A stretch of DNA of 64,000 nt. Source: Gammaproteobacteria bacterium. Lineage in GTDB: Bacteria > Pseudomonadota > Gammaproteobacteria > Burkholderiales > Sulfuricellaceae. The stretch's first letter is position 1. Each line of letters starts with the position of its first letter. Positions 55,813 through 64,000 of this stretch are shown one piece after another. Below the pieces are notes generated by a model. That model worked only from the letters and a program-made list of their open reading frames with translations, had not been told where the DNA came from and did not search any database. The stretch is taken from positions 23,547 through 87,546 of the forward strand of contig JAHJJI010000096.1 of the NCBI GenBank assembly GCA_018823025.1, written 5' to 3'. A program made the position numbers and the translations under genes.

Positions 55813-57255
55813 TCAGGCTGCGCAGTCAGAGTGCAGCGTACCCCCATCAACCGGCTTGTCTGCTCTTTGCGCATTGCTACGCACAAAGTCTACGAAACGG
55901 GCTGCCCAGTTATATGTTCCAAGACTGCGCAGATGGGCATAAGAAGCCAGCAGGTTTTTATAGACGATACCGTCGTGGTGTCCATCTATTCCATGACCAC
56001 GCTTGACCTCGTAAGCATATTTCAGTCTACCTGTGTCAAGGTTGTCCAAACTGGAATAGTGAAATTCGTGGCCACGCACTTCAGTCACCGGCGATGTCCC
56101 GGCCGAGCTCGTCCATGGGTTCTCACCCGTTTCATTCAAAAGCACGTAACCTCGGCCGACTGGTTTTTCGTGCATCACCACATCGCCCGGAATGAGACCC
56201 ACCATATTGCGCTTTTCGCCATGCCAGGTCAGCGTCCGCGCCAAGTACATGAGCCCGCCGCATTCGGCGTATACCGGCATCCCGTTCTCGATGGCGCTGC
56301 AGATATCTTCGCGCAATGTGCTGTTTGCTTCCAGTTCGTTCATGAACAACTCAGGGAAGCCGCCGCCGATAAACAGTCCATCCACTTCCGGCAGATGCGG
56401 GTCGTGCAGAGTATCCAGCGGGACCAGTTCAGCTCCGGCAGCGCGCAGGGCATCAATGTCGTCTGCATAATAGAAGCCGAAGGCCTTGTCCTTGGCCCAG
56501 CCGATACGTACTTTCGGCAGCGAGACAGGAGTGGACACCTCGGTGCTGAGATGAGCAGGGCCCGGCAACAGCGGCGCAGAAGTTGCGATTCCAAGTAACT
56601 TGTCGAGATCGACTTGCGCTCCGACCACTTCTCCAATTTCATTCACGTGCCGCGTCGCCGCCTCGGTCTCGTTGCTCGGCATCAAGCCAAGGTGTCGCTC
56701 CACGATCTCCAGTCGTTTGTCGTGATGCACTGCGCCGATCACCGGCACGTCCGTATAATGCTCGATCACGGCACGCAGCTTGCTCTCGTGGCGAGCGCCT
56801 CCGAGATTATTGAGAATGACCCCGGCGATATTTATATTCCGGTCGAATGCCTGGTAGCCCAGTATCAAAGGCGCGATTCCGCGTGTCATACCGCGTGCGT
56901 CGATAACCAGCACTACTGGCGCCTGCAACAGACGAGCCAGCGCGGCATTGCTGTTACTGCCGTCGAGATTAAGCCCGTCGTACAGGCCCTTGTTGCCTTC
57001 AATCAGGCTGACGTCCGCACCGACGGAGTGTCGCTGGAATTCAGCAACAATCTCATCCTGGCCCATCATGAAGAAATCAAGGTTCCGACAGGGACGCCCA
57101 CTGGCAACGGAAAGCCACATCGGGTCTATGTAATCCGGACCCTTTTTGAAGGGCTGAACCTTGGTGCCGAGCGCCCTGAATGCGGCGCACAATCCGATTG
57201 AGACGGTGGTTTTTCCGGAAGATTTATGTGCGGCGGAGATCAGCAGACGGGGCAT
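55813..57255 (-). CDS. dsrN: DsrN, cobyrinate a,c-diamide synthase-like amidotransferase
   Basis: The 480-residue protein starts MPRLLISAAHKSSGKTTVSI with a P-loop, and has KGPDYIDPMWLS, SLIEGNKGLYDG and the glutaminase cysteine in VYAECGGLMYL. It is a CobB homologue; DsrN is thought to amidate siroheme for sulfite reductase DsrAB. Position between dsrP and dsrR matches other sulfur oxidisers. A 146-base gap without a clear feature separates it from dsrP. Confidence 0.93.
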   Translation of the reverse strand: MPRLLISAAHKSSGKTTVSIGLCAAFRALGTKVQPFKKGPDYIDPMWLSVASGRPCRNLDFFMMGQDEIVAEFQRHSVGADVSLIEGNKGLYDGLNLDGSNSNAALARLLQAPVVLVIDARGMTRGIAPLILGYQAFDRNINIAGVILNNLGGARHESKLRAVIEHYTDVPVIGAVHHDKRLEIVERHLGLMPSNETEAATRHVNEIGEVVGAQVDLDKLLGIATSAPLLPGPAHLSTEVSTPVSLPKVRIGWAKDKAFGFYYADDIDALRAAGAELVPLDTLHDPHLPEVDGLFIGGGFPELFMNELEANSTLREDICSAIENGMPVYAECGGLMYLARTLTWHGEKRNMVGLIPGDVVMHEKPVGRGYVLLNETGENPWTSSAGTSPVTEVRGHEFHYSSLDNLDTGRLKYAYEVKRGHGIDGHHDGIVYKNLLASYAHLRSLGTYNWAARFVDFVRSNAQRADKPVDGGTLHSDCAA

Positions 57256-57401
57256 ATGTCGGATTAGGCAGATTTGGAGTGGTAACTGTCGGGTTTATCG
57301 GAAAGGTTCCCTATGTTTCCGTCAGTGCCTTTTTCGCTGCTCGCCCGGCGCAAGATTAGTTCGAGTCCGGCGGCGGCAACCGCCAGACCCGAATTGAACG
57401 G

Positions 57402-58595
57402 CTAGTCGGCGGCAATGACCTTGTGCACCTTGTCTTCCGGCATGAAAGGCAGTACTTTTACCGCTATTGCGGTAATCAGCGCCGCTGCCGCGACCCCGCC
57501 AATGCCGAGGAGAAACTCTGGCAGGCTGGGGCTGTAAGTATGTATCCTGCCATCGAAGAAACTGCTGCTCTCCACCATGCCTGGGAATATGCTTAGAGGG
57601 AATGCCTGGCCACCGATAAGCAGCACGTAAAGTTGCGCAAAACCACCGAGTATAACCAGCATCGCTGCCATAACAATCCAGCTGCTTCTCTTGCTCAAGT
57701 CTGGGTGGAACAGGATTGCCAGCGGCGCTAAAGTGCCCAGCAGAATCTGGCCAAACCAGAACAGGTTAGTGTAAACGCCACCGTCAAGCAGGATAAAGCG
57801 CTCGAAATCTGTCTGTTTTGCAAAATATAGGTTGGTCATATGGTACACCACGGTGAAGTAGAGCACCGCGGCAACGAAAACCGCAAGTAAGTTTTTCATT
57901 CGATGCTGGATCGCTTCATCCAATACGCGATCATTCCAGCGGTACATCACCGCCTGCACGATCATGAATACAGCCAGTCCGAATGAAAATGACATGATGA
58001 TGAACATGGGCGCCAGCAGTGCTGTGCCATAGGCCTGTCTCGCTACCAGAAAACCGAAGATGGCGCCGGTACCAGTGGTCAATGCAAGGCGCCAGATGAA
58101 GGCTGCAAAGCCGACATACTTGGAATAGGCATGCATTTTACGATCCATCATCGTCCATAGATAGAGGGCGACAACGGTAAAGAAGACGGTGTACAGGAAT
58201 ACATTGAGCGCAAAGACGGATTTAAGGTTCAAATAGGTCATTGCAATGATGAGTCGGTCGGCGCGACCGAGATCAAGCATCAGCACCATCAAGCCACCAG
58301 CCAGCATAGCGATGGCAAGCAGGCCAGCGAGCGGGCCACGTGCTTTATACATCGGCTTGCCGAACACCGAACCGATAGACGCCACGTTGAGCACGCCGGA
58401 CGCAGCCACGATCAGGAAGATGGCGAAAACATGTGGCAAGCCCCAGACAATCTGGTTGGTCATGCCGGTCACCACGTGACCGTGATGTTCCATGTAATAT
58501 GCCGCTCCCAGGCCAGCCAGCACTACCAGGCCGATCACCCCCAGCACGAAGTAAAAGGCACCATCTTTACTCTTGCGAAACACATCGTTGTTCAT
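57402..58595 (-). CDS. dsrP: DsrP, NrfD-like membrane subunit
   Basis: The 397-residue protein has about ten hydrophobic segments, starting FYFVLGVIGLVVLAGLGAAYYME, in the NrfD/PsrC pattern. It is the quinone-interacting membrane part of the DsrMKJOP complex, which links the periplasmic and membrane electron pools to sulfur chemistry in the cytoplasm. It follows dsrO by four bases. Several acidic and histidine residues lie in predicted segments, but I cannot assign a quinone site. Confidence 0.94.
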   Translation of the reverse strand: MNNDVFRKSKDGAFYFVLGVIGLVVLAGLGAAYYMEHHGHVVTGMTNQIVWGLPHVFAIFLIVAASGVLNVASIGSVFGKPMYKARGPLAGLLAIAMLAGGLMVLMLDLGRADRLIIAMTYLNLKSVFALNVFLYTVFFTVVALYLWTMMDRKMHAYSKYVGFAAFIWRLALTTGTGAIFGFLVARQAYGTALLAPMFIIMSFSFGLAVFMIVQAVMYRWNDRVLDEAIQHRMKNLLAVFVAAVLYFTVVYHMTNLYFAKQTDFERFILLDGGVYTNLFWFGQILLGTLAPLAILFHPDLSKRSSWIVMAAMLVILGGFAQLYVLLIGGQAFPLSIFPGMVESSSFFDGRIHTYSPSLPEFLLGIGGVAAAALITAIAVKVLPFMPEDKVHKVIAAD

Positions 58596-58599
58596 AGCG

Positions 58600-59340
58600 T
58601 TAAATCCCCTGGTAACGTACGCCGGTGTTCAGTGCCAAATCCGCACGCACTTGGGTGGTGGCATAGGTGGCAATGCGTTTGGATATTTCGCTGTTGGCAT
58701 CGTTCAGATCACCGAACAACATCGCACCGTGATTCCCAGCCGAGCATGCTTCAACGCAGGCGGGCTCAAGGTCTTTGTCAATCCGATGCACACACAGCGT
58801 ACAGGATTCGACGCAGCCCTTGCCTCGCGGCACGTCGGGATTCTGATCGTCATGCTCTTCGTGCACGAAGGAACGAGCCTTGTATGGACAGGCCATCATG
58901 CAGTAACGGCAACCGATGCAGATATGGCGATCAACCAGTACGATACCGTCGGCACGCTTGAACGAGGCACCAGTCGGACACACATCCACACAAGGTGGCT
59001 CGGCGCAATGCTGGCACATCATCGGTAGTGAATGGCTCTTGCCGCTTTTGACTTCCTTCAGCTCGATCTTGCGGATCCACTGCGGATCGGTTTCCGGACG
59101 ACCGGTCGAAGCCACACCGTTTTCCTTGCCGCATGCGGTTACGCAGTCGTTGCAGCCAGTCGCGCACTTGGTGCTATCAATCAGCATACCCCAGCGCTTG
59201 GTGCTGGAAGCCGCCTCGCCAGCCGGTCGCGCATTAGCCATATCAAGCAGCGTCACCCCTGGTGCAAGCACTAATCCAGCCGTACCTGCTACCCCTGCTG
59301 CGATAAATTTTCTGCGGCTGTTATCTACGTCATTGCTCAT
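58600..59340 (-). CDS. dsrO: DsrO, Tat-exported iron-sulfur subunit
   Basis: The 246-residue protein has a twin-arginine signal (SRRKFIAAGVAGTAGLVLAPG) and four cysteine groups for cubane clusters, CATGCNDCVTACG, CQHCAEPPCVDVCP, CIGCRYCMMACP and CTLCVHRIDKDLEPACVEAC. It is the periplasmic electron-transfer partner of DsrP. It overlaps dsrJ by four bases. Confidence 0.95.
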   Translation of the reverse strand: MSNDVDNSRRKFIAAGVAGTAGLVLAPGVTLLDMANARPAGEAASSTKRWGMLIDSTKCATGCNDCVTACGKENGVASTGRPETDPQWIRKIELKEVKSGKSHSLPMMCQHCAEPPCVDVCPTGASFKRADGIVLVDRHICIGCRYCMMACPYKARSFVHEEHDDQNPDVPRGKGCVESCTLCVHRIDKDLEPACVEACSAGNHGAMLFGDLNDANSEISKRIATYATTQVRADLALNTGVRYQGI

Positions 59341-59867
59341 TTAACGCCCTCGCCCATGTTCAAGCTCGCTTGTTTAGCCTGCATCTGCCAGCGCATTTTC
59401 CCGGACAGACTGGACTGCTTGTCCTTACCTTCAGACTGCTGCTCCGGTGTGATGATCGGATTCATTCCCACTGCGGGGGCTTTAGGTTTGCTTGAATGAC
59501 ACTCGAAGCAATCCACCTTGACGGCGGCGTAGGTGTGACAGCCCATGCAGAAGTCTTCCTTGCTGCTGGCCACGCTGTTGGTCTTGGGATTGACGTGACA
59601 CTCAATGCAGTTTTTCAGACTGTCCTGAGTGGTGCGTATTCCCTTACGCATAGTGTCGTCACGCTGATGCTTGAGGATTTTCATGTGATTGCGACGCATA
59701 TATTCCTCGTCGCGCACGCACTTGTCTCCCTTTGCGATCAGCTTATGTCCGCTGTGCGCACCATGCTCGTCAGCTGCCGTGGCGGGCATGACCCCAGCCA
59801 GAAGCAGGGCAGACAAGGCGGCGGCCAGCCATCCCAGTACGCTACGCCGTTTCGCTGGATTGATCAT
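59337..59867 (-). CDS. dsrJ: DsrJ, triheme cytochrome c
   Basis: The 176-residue protein starts MINPAKRRSVLGWLAAALSA with a signal or anchor and has three heme c motifs, CIECH, CMGCH and CFECH. It also contains the cysteine in KCVRDEEYMRRNHM that gives one heme its unusual His/Cys ligation in the family. The ATG at 59867 is used; the longer frame runs into dsrL. It is part of DsrMKJOP. Confidence 0.95.
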   Translation of the reverse strand: MINPAKRRSVLGWLAAALSALLLAGVMPATAADEHGAHSGHKLIAKGDKCVRDEEYMRRNHMKILKHQRDDTMRKGIRTTQDSLKNCIECHVNPKTNSVASSKEDFCMGCHTYAAVKVDCFECHSSKPKAPAVGMNPIITPEQQSEGKDKQSSLSGKMRWQMQAKQASLNMGEGVK

Positions 59868-59869
59868 GT

Positions 59870-61879
59870 TTAGTCGCCCATCCCCATTTTGATGTAGCCG
59901 GTGGGGCACACATCTGCGCAGATATGGCAACCGATGCAACGTGAGTAGTCGGTATCCACGTAACGACCGGTAGTGGATTGTGCCTTCTTGACCTTGAACA
60001 CGGCAGTTTGCGGGCAGTAAATCACGCAATTATCGCATTCGAAGCATAGACCGCAACTCATGCAGCGTTTCGCTTCCGAGACTACCGTCTTGCTGTCCAG
60101 CGCTTCCAGACGCTCCTCGAAGTGACCCAGCACCTGCTCTGCAGTCAGGGTCACGAAGTTGCGCTTATTGCGCGGAGTGTACGGGAAATGGCCAAGAAAC
60201 AACTCGGTAGAAGGAATCACGTACTTTTCGGAACGATCCTCAAAGTTGTGCACCGCGAACTTATCTTTGTCGGTGCCGCGCACGCCCAAGTCGATGTCTT
60301 TGGCAAAACCTTCCTCTTTCTTGACCTCATCCTTGCTGCGTGATTGATACTTTTCCGGAGCCAGTCCAACCTCGATTTCCTTGCGCAACACGTCGAAGTA
60401 AGCCACATCCACCTTGGGCCGCTTACCCAAATCTTCGCCACTCAGGTAATGATCAATACTCTCAGCTGCAATGCGACCGTGGCCGATGGCAGTGGTCAGC
60501 AGGTGAGGGCGAAGCACGTCACCACCGACGAAGATGCCTTTCTGGCCTGGAACCTGATAGTGCTTGTCGGCACTGATCAGGCCTTTACCGTTATCGAAGC
60601 CATCCAGACCGGTGAAGTCCACCGCCTGGCCGATAGCCGAGACAATCAAGTCGGCCGGAATGTCATATTCGGTACCTTCCTTGACGACCTGCTTGCCGCC
60701 AACGGTCTCAAGCTCTGCAACGCGCAACGCTGTCGCGCGGCCATCCGCTCCGACCACTACCGACACCGGAGTAATGCTGCCCTTGATTTCAATACCCTCG
60801 GCCAGCGCTTCATCGACCTCATGCTTGTTGGCATTCATCTGGGCAACAGGCGAACGAGAACACAACACGACCTCGGCGCCATCCTTGGCAGACACTGCCG
60901 CAACGTCGTGCGCAACCTGACCAGCAATGATGTGCTCGGCACGCTCACTCGGATTCGCCGTCTTGATGTGACCCAGACGACGCGCAACCGTTGCCACGTC
61001 GATGGAAGTATCACCACCACCAATAACCACTACCCGCTTGCCTACGTGCTGCAGACGCCCATCATTGAAAGCGCGCAGGAAGGCCATAGCAGTAACGACG
61101 TTAGGTGCGTCTGCACCAGGAACCGGCAAGGGGCGGCCTGCTTGGGCGCCCATGCCCATGAAAATCGCGTCATAGTCTTTCTTGATCTGATCGAGCGTGA
61201 TGTCCTTGCCGATATGCACATTCAGCTTAACTTCGACACCGAGGTCGATGATGCGCTGAATTTCAGTGTCGAGCACGGCACGCGGAGTACGGAAGCCAGG
61301 AATACCGTAGCGCATCATCCCGCCAAGCAATTCGTGCTCGTCAAAAATGGTGCAGGAGTGGCCTTTCAGTGTCAACTGGTACGCCACCGACAAACCAGCC
61401 GGTCCGCCGCCTATGATCGCTACTTTTTTTCCGGTCTTCTGGACGCCTTCAGGCACGGAAAATTTCAGATTATTGGTGATTGCGTACTCGCCGAGATAGT
61501 GTTAGACCGAGTTGATGCCAACGAAATCATCTACTTCATTTCGGTTACAGCCAGATTCGCACGGTGCCGGGCAAACACGGCCCATCACTGACGGAAAAGG
61601 ATTGGCCGAGGTCAGGCGACGCCATGCGTATTCCTCCATCGGCACGCCACCGACCGGCTTTTCAACACCACGCACGATATTAAGGTAACCACGAATATCT
61701 TCACCTGCCGGGCAGCTGCCCTGGCATGGAGGCGTACTCAGGACGTATTCAGGACACTTGTGGGAAGCATCGGCCTCGAAAATCTTGTCTTGCCAACTGC
61801 GCCACTCAGTTTTCCCATCCTTGAAACGACGGAAGGTGCGGGCTGGATTCTTGTTCATCTCTTCAGGTGAAACTGACAT
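59870..61879 (-). pseudogene. dsrL: dsrL interrupted by an in-frame TAA
   Basis: The frame runs 669 codons from MSVSPEEMNKN to YIKMGMGD, but codon 126 is TAA (61502-61504). Before it are CQGSCPAGEDIRGYLN and CPAPCESGCNRNEVDDFVGINSV; after it HYLGEYAITNN, the FAD loop IIGGGPAGLSVAYQL, the NAD loop VVIGGGDTSIDVATVARR and two C-terminal cluster motifs (CMSCGLCFECDNC, CIGCHICADVCP). GAA would restore a normal DsrL. DsrL is the NAD(P)H-linked flavoprotein partner of DsrAB and essential in Allochromatium. No restart site is evident, so this is a real mutation or a sequence error. Confidence 0.9.
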
Positions 61880-61902
61880 AGCTTAATCTCCTAAAAATCA
61901 AC

Positions 61903-61963
61903 TTGTAGGGTGCGCTTTGCACGCACCGTTCCGAACTGTATTGGTGCGTGACGCACCCTACAA
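61903..61963. repeat. Palindromic REP-like repeat between dsrK and dsrL
   Basis: Arms 61903-61927 and 61943-61963 pair through TTGTAGGGTGCG and CGCACC, with a four-base bulge in the left arm. It fills most of the 86-base gap between dsrK and dsrL, where other dsr genes are a few bases apart or overlap. The arm start resembles the element at 3186. No T-tract follows on the minus strand. Confidence 0.7.
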
Positions 61964-61965
61964 AA

Positions 61966-63519
61966 CTACTCTTCTTCTTTATTTTCCAACAGGATAGCTG
62001 TACTCACCAGTTGGTGTACGCCACCCACCATGCTCATATCAAATCCATAAAAAGGCACAACCTTGGTGAACTGCGACTTGCAGATTGCGCAGATCAACGC
62101 CAGAAAATTGACCTTGTTCTCCTGAACCTCGTTATTAAGCGCTTCCATTCGAGGCAGTGCGCCTTTAACGCGGATCTCCAGCAGGTCGTCCGTCAGAATG
62201 CCGCCACCGCCACCGCAGCAGAAGGTGGCCTCGCCAATGGTTTCCTCGGCCATATCGTGGTAATTGTTGACGACTGCCTTGATTACTTCGCGGGGGATAA
62301 TAAATTGCCCACCCGGAATATCGCCCATGCGTGAACCACGAGCCACGTTACACGAGTCGTGGAAGGTGACAACCCTGTGGTCATTCAGGCTCTTGTCGAA
62401 CTTCAGCTTGCCCTGCTTGATAAGATCTAACGTGAACTCACAGATGTGTTGCGGGGCCGGGTAACGCGGATCGAGCTGCTTCTGCAGTTCGATCGAGAAT
62501 GGGTCGTCACCACCCGCGCCGACACCGATCAGGGTATTCCAGAAGCTGTAAGCAACGCGCCAGGCGTGTCCACACTCGCCCACGACAATGCGCTTCACAC
62601 CCAGTTCCAGGGCTGCCTCGCGGATACGCATCGCTGCTCGACGCATGTTCTCGTAGCTACCAATGAATATGCCGAAATTACCTGCCTCCGATGCCGTAGT
62701 GCTCAGCGTCCAGCTGATGCCTGCAGCGTGAAACACCTTGGCGTAACCCATCAGGCTCTCTACATGCGGTTCAGCGAAGAAGTCTGCTGACGGCGTCACC
62801 AACAGTACCTCAACACCTGCCACGTCGAGCGGAAGTTTGACTGCCACACCCGTGGCATCAAGCATGTCTTCTTCCATGCCTTCCAGAGTATCTAGCAGTG
62901 CCGGACCGGGCAAGCCAAGATTGTTGCCGATCTTGTGCAGCTTACCAATGATTTCGTTGGTGTATTTCTGTCCATATCCCACAGCATCCAGGATTTCACG
63001 CCCAGCCATGGTCACTTCGGCGGTATCAATACCGTACGGACAGTAAACTGAGCAACGGCGGCACTCGGAACACTGATAGTAATAAGCGTACCAGTCATCA
63101 AGAACTTCCTTGGTCAAATCCTTGGCGCCTACCAGAGACGGAAAATACTTGCCGGCAAAGGTGAAATGGCGACGGTAAACGCTGCGCATCAAATCCTGGC
63201 GTGCTACCGGCATGTTTTTCGGATCACCGGTGCCGAGAAAATAGTGGCACTTGTCCGTGCATGCGCCGCAGTGGACGCAGGCATCCATGAAAACCTGCAA
63301 TGAGCGATACCTGCCCAGCAGATCGCCCATCTTGGAGATCGCTTTATCGTGCCAGCCTTCTATGAGTTCGCCTGGCGCCGCACCACCAGGAAACCCGATT
63401 GATTCCTGAATCACTGCATTGGCAGGATACGACCTAACGTGTGCCGATGCGCCTTCCTTCACCGCCGGGACTTCTATATTTCCCGTGAGCTTGGGTACCT
63501 CGAATTGTGGAGCAGCCAC
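61966..63519 (-). CDS. dsrK: DsrK, HdrD-like iron-sulfur protein
   Basis: The 517-residue protein starts at GTG (63519), with AGGAGG four bases before. It has two [4Fe-4S] motifs (CVHCGACTDKCH, CSECRRCSVYCP) and the cysteine-rich regions CNVARGSRMGD and FCCGGGGGILTDDL of heterodisulfide-reductase-type catalytic subunits. It works at the cytoplasmic face of DsrMKJOP, probably on DsrC disulfide or trisulfide. It follows dsrM by 63 bases. Confidence 0.95.
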   Translation of the reverse strand: MAAPQFEVPKLTGNIEVPAVKEGASAHVRSYPANAVIQESIGFPGGAAPGELIEGWHDKAISKMGDLLGRYRSLQVFMDACVHCGACTDKCHYFLGTGDPKNMPVARQDLMRSVYRRHFTFAGKYFPSLVGAKDLTKEVLDDWYAYYYQCSECRRCSVYCPYGIDTAEVTMAGREILDAVGYGQKYTNEIIGKLHKIGNNLGLPGPALLDTLEGMEEDMLDATGVAVKLPLDVAGVEVLLVTPSADFFAEPHVESLMGYAKVFHAAGISWTLSTTASEAGNFGIFIGSYENMRRAAMRIREAALELGVKRIVVGECGHAWRVAYSFWNTLIGVGAGGDDPFSIELQKQLDPRYPAPQHICEFTLDLIKQGKLKFDKSLNDHRVVTFHDSCNVARGSRMGDIPGGQFIIPREVIKAVVNNYHDMAEETIGEATFCCGGGGGILTDDLLEIRVKGALPRMEALNNEVQENKVNFLALICAICKSQFTKVVPFYGFDMSMVGGVHQLVSTAILLENKEEE

Positions 63520-63582
63520 TGTTCCTCCTGCTTCTGTTAATTGGTGCTTGCCGCGTTTTGCTGCTGTTTTTTAATTTTTACG

Positions 63583-64000
63583 CTATTCCGACTTCGACCC
63601 TGGGCCTACGTCAAACTTCGTTGCCCATGGGGCGATATGGCGCCGTTCGCGTGAATCGTCAGTTTGGTTGCGGGTGGGGCTAAAGAATATTCCTGGCGCA
63701 TGTAGCAGCTTGCTGATCGGGAAAATCACCATAAGCAGTGCCACCAGACTCAAATGCACCAGCAGCACTGGATCGGCTGGGAGTGGCCGCAGGTCGAAAA
63801 CCATCAGACCAAGGAAGAAATCTTTCACTCCGACTATATCCGTATGTGCGACAAAACTCATCCCCAGGCCCGTCAGGCCAATACCGATCAAAAGCACCAA
63901 CATCAGATGATCGGAAGGCGTCGAGATGTAGCGCACACGGTCAACCAGGAAGCGGCGCGCCCACAATCCACCCAAACCAGCCACCATAGCAAAGCCGGCA
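63583..64000 (-). CDS. dsrM: DsrM, NarI-like cytochrome b subunit (5' end cut by window edge)
   Basis: The last 139 codons are present and open to the right window edge. They contain a histidine-bearing segment (STPSDHLMLVLLIGIGLTGL), a second (VLLVHLSLVALLMVIFPISKLLHAPG, with two histidines) and the polar C-terminus ending VGPGSKSE. This is the C-terminal half of a NarI-type b-heme protein. Position directly before dsrK identifies it as DsrM. Confidence 0.92.
   Translation of the reverse strand, partial: AGFAMVAGLGGLWARRFLVDRVRYISTPSDHLMLVLLIGIGLTGLGMSFVAHTDIVGVKDFFLGLMVFDLRPLPADPVLLVHLSLVALLMVIFPISKLLHAPGIFFSPTRNQTDDSRERRHIAPWATKFDVGPGSKSE

Noticed and set aside
57345..57400. TTCGAGTCC resembling a tRNA T-loop in the dsrP-dsrN gap
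   Set aside because: The flanking bases do not pair as a T-stem and no acceptor or anticodon arm can be built.
60344..61591. 415-codon plus-strand frame opposite dsrL
   Set aside because: It runs across the dsrL stop codon only because it is on the other strand; it has no motifs and no start signal.

Overview
The window looks like a chromosome segment of a sulfur-oxidising betaproteobacterium, probably of the Nitrosomonadales (Sulfuricella/Thiobacillus-like). This is inferred from three things: betaproteobacterial gene order (prs, tRNA-Gln, ispE and lolB; ftsYEX-rpoH facing rsmD-coaD; bioBFHCD facing comF), a complete cbb3 oxidase locus, and a Dsr sulfur-oxidation cluster at the right end. 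I see no phage, insertion sequence, CRISPR array or integron. The window is dense housekeeping and energy-metabolism DNA carrying several small palindromic repeats.

Layout. 1-5.0 kb (minus): rplY (partial), prs, tRNA-Gln(TTG), ispE, lolB and a TPR lipoprotein, followed by a 261-bp MITE-like element. 5.3-13.7 kb (plus): a Gld-type ABC exporter operon of unknown substrate, mutM, a degenerate PilZ protein and a dynamin-like GTPase. 13.7-17.8 kb (minus): ferredoxin, coaD, rsmD and a pair of M16 peptidases. 17.9-21.5 kb (plus): ftsY, ftsE, ftsX and rpoH, the last behind a CIRCE-like operator.

21.5-32.3 kb (minus) is the respiratory block. It holds ccoNOQP, then ccoGHIS with an extra 26-residue membrane ORF at its end, and upstream an operon Rrf2 regulator-SCO-FNR. 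Both cco transcription units carry the same FNR-like box, placed where a class II activator would sit, and the FNR keeps all four cluster cysteines. 32.3-38.5 kb holds biotin synthesis, comF and trmL.

38.5-46.8 kb (minus) runs from an ArsR-family repressor with the cysteine spacing of the persulfide sensors SqrR/BigR, through an RND efflux pair, a DUF2892 protein and a rhodanese, to glutaredoxin, thioredoxin 2, SecB, an SH3 protein and GpsA. I read its first half as a reactive-sulfur response unit. Near-identical ATTA-N8-TAAT sites lie upstream of the regulator and over the pump promoter. 46.8-53.8 kb holds gpmI, envC, ctpA, a MoeB-like E1, a DUF504 protein, a soluble PDC-sensor protein and slmA.

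53.9-64.0 kb (minus) is the dsr cluster: dsrM (partial), K, L, J, O, P, N and R, then a dihydrolipoamide-dehydrogenase-like flavoprotein. Two genes have single in-frame stop codons that look like point mutations or sequence errors: dsrL (TAA at codon 126) and the RND membrane-fusion gene (TAG). The main leads are the reactive-sulfur island, the odd cysteine/glycine tail on DsrR, the dsr-linked lipoamide dehydrogenase, the CIRCE site at rpoH and the small ORF after ccoS.
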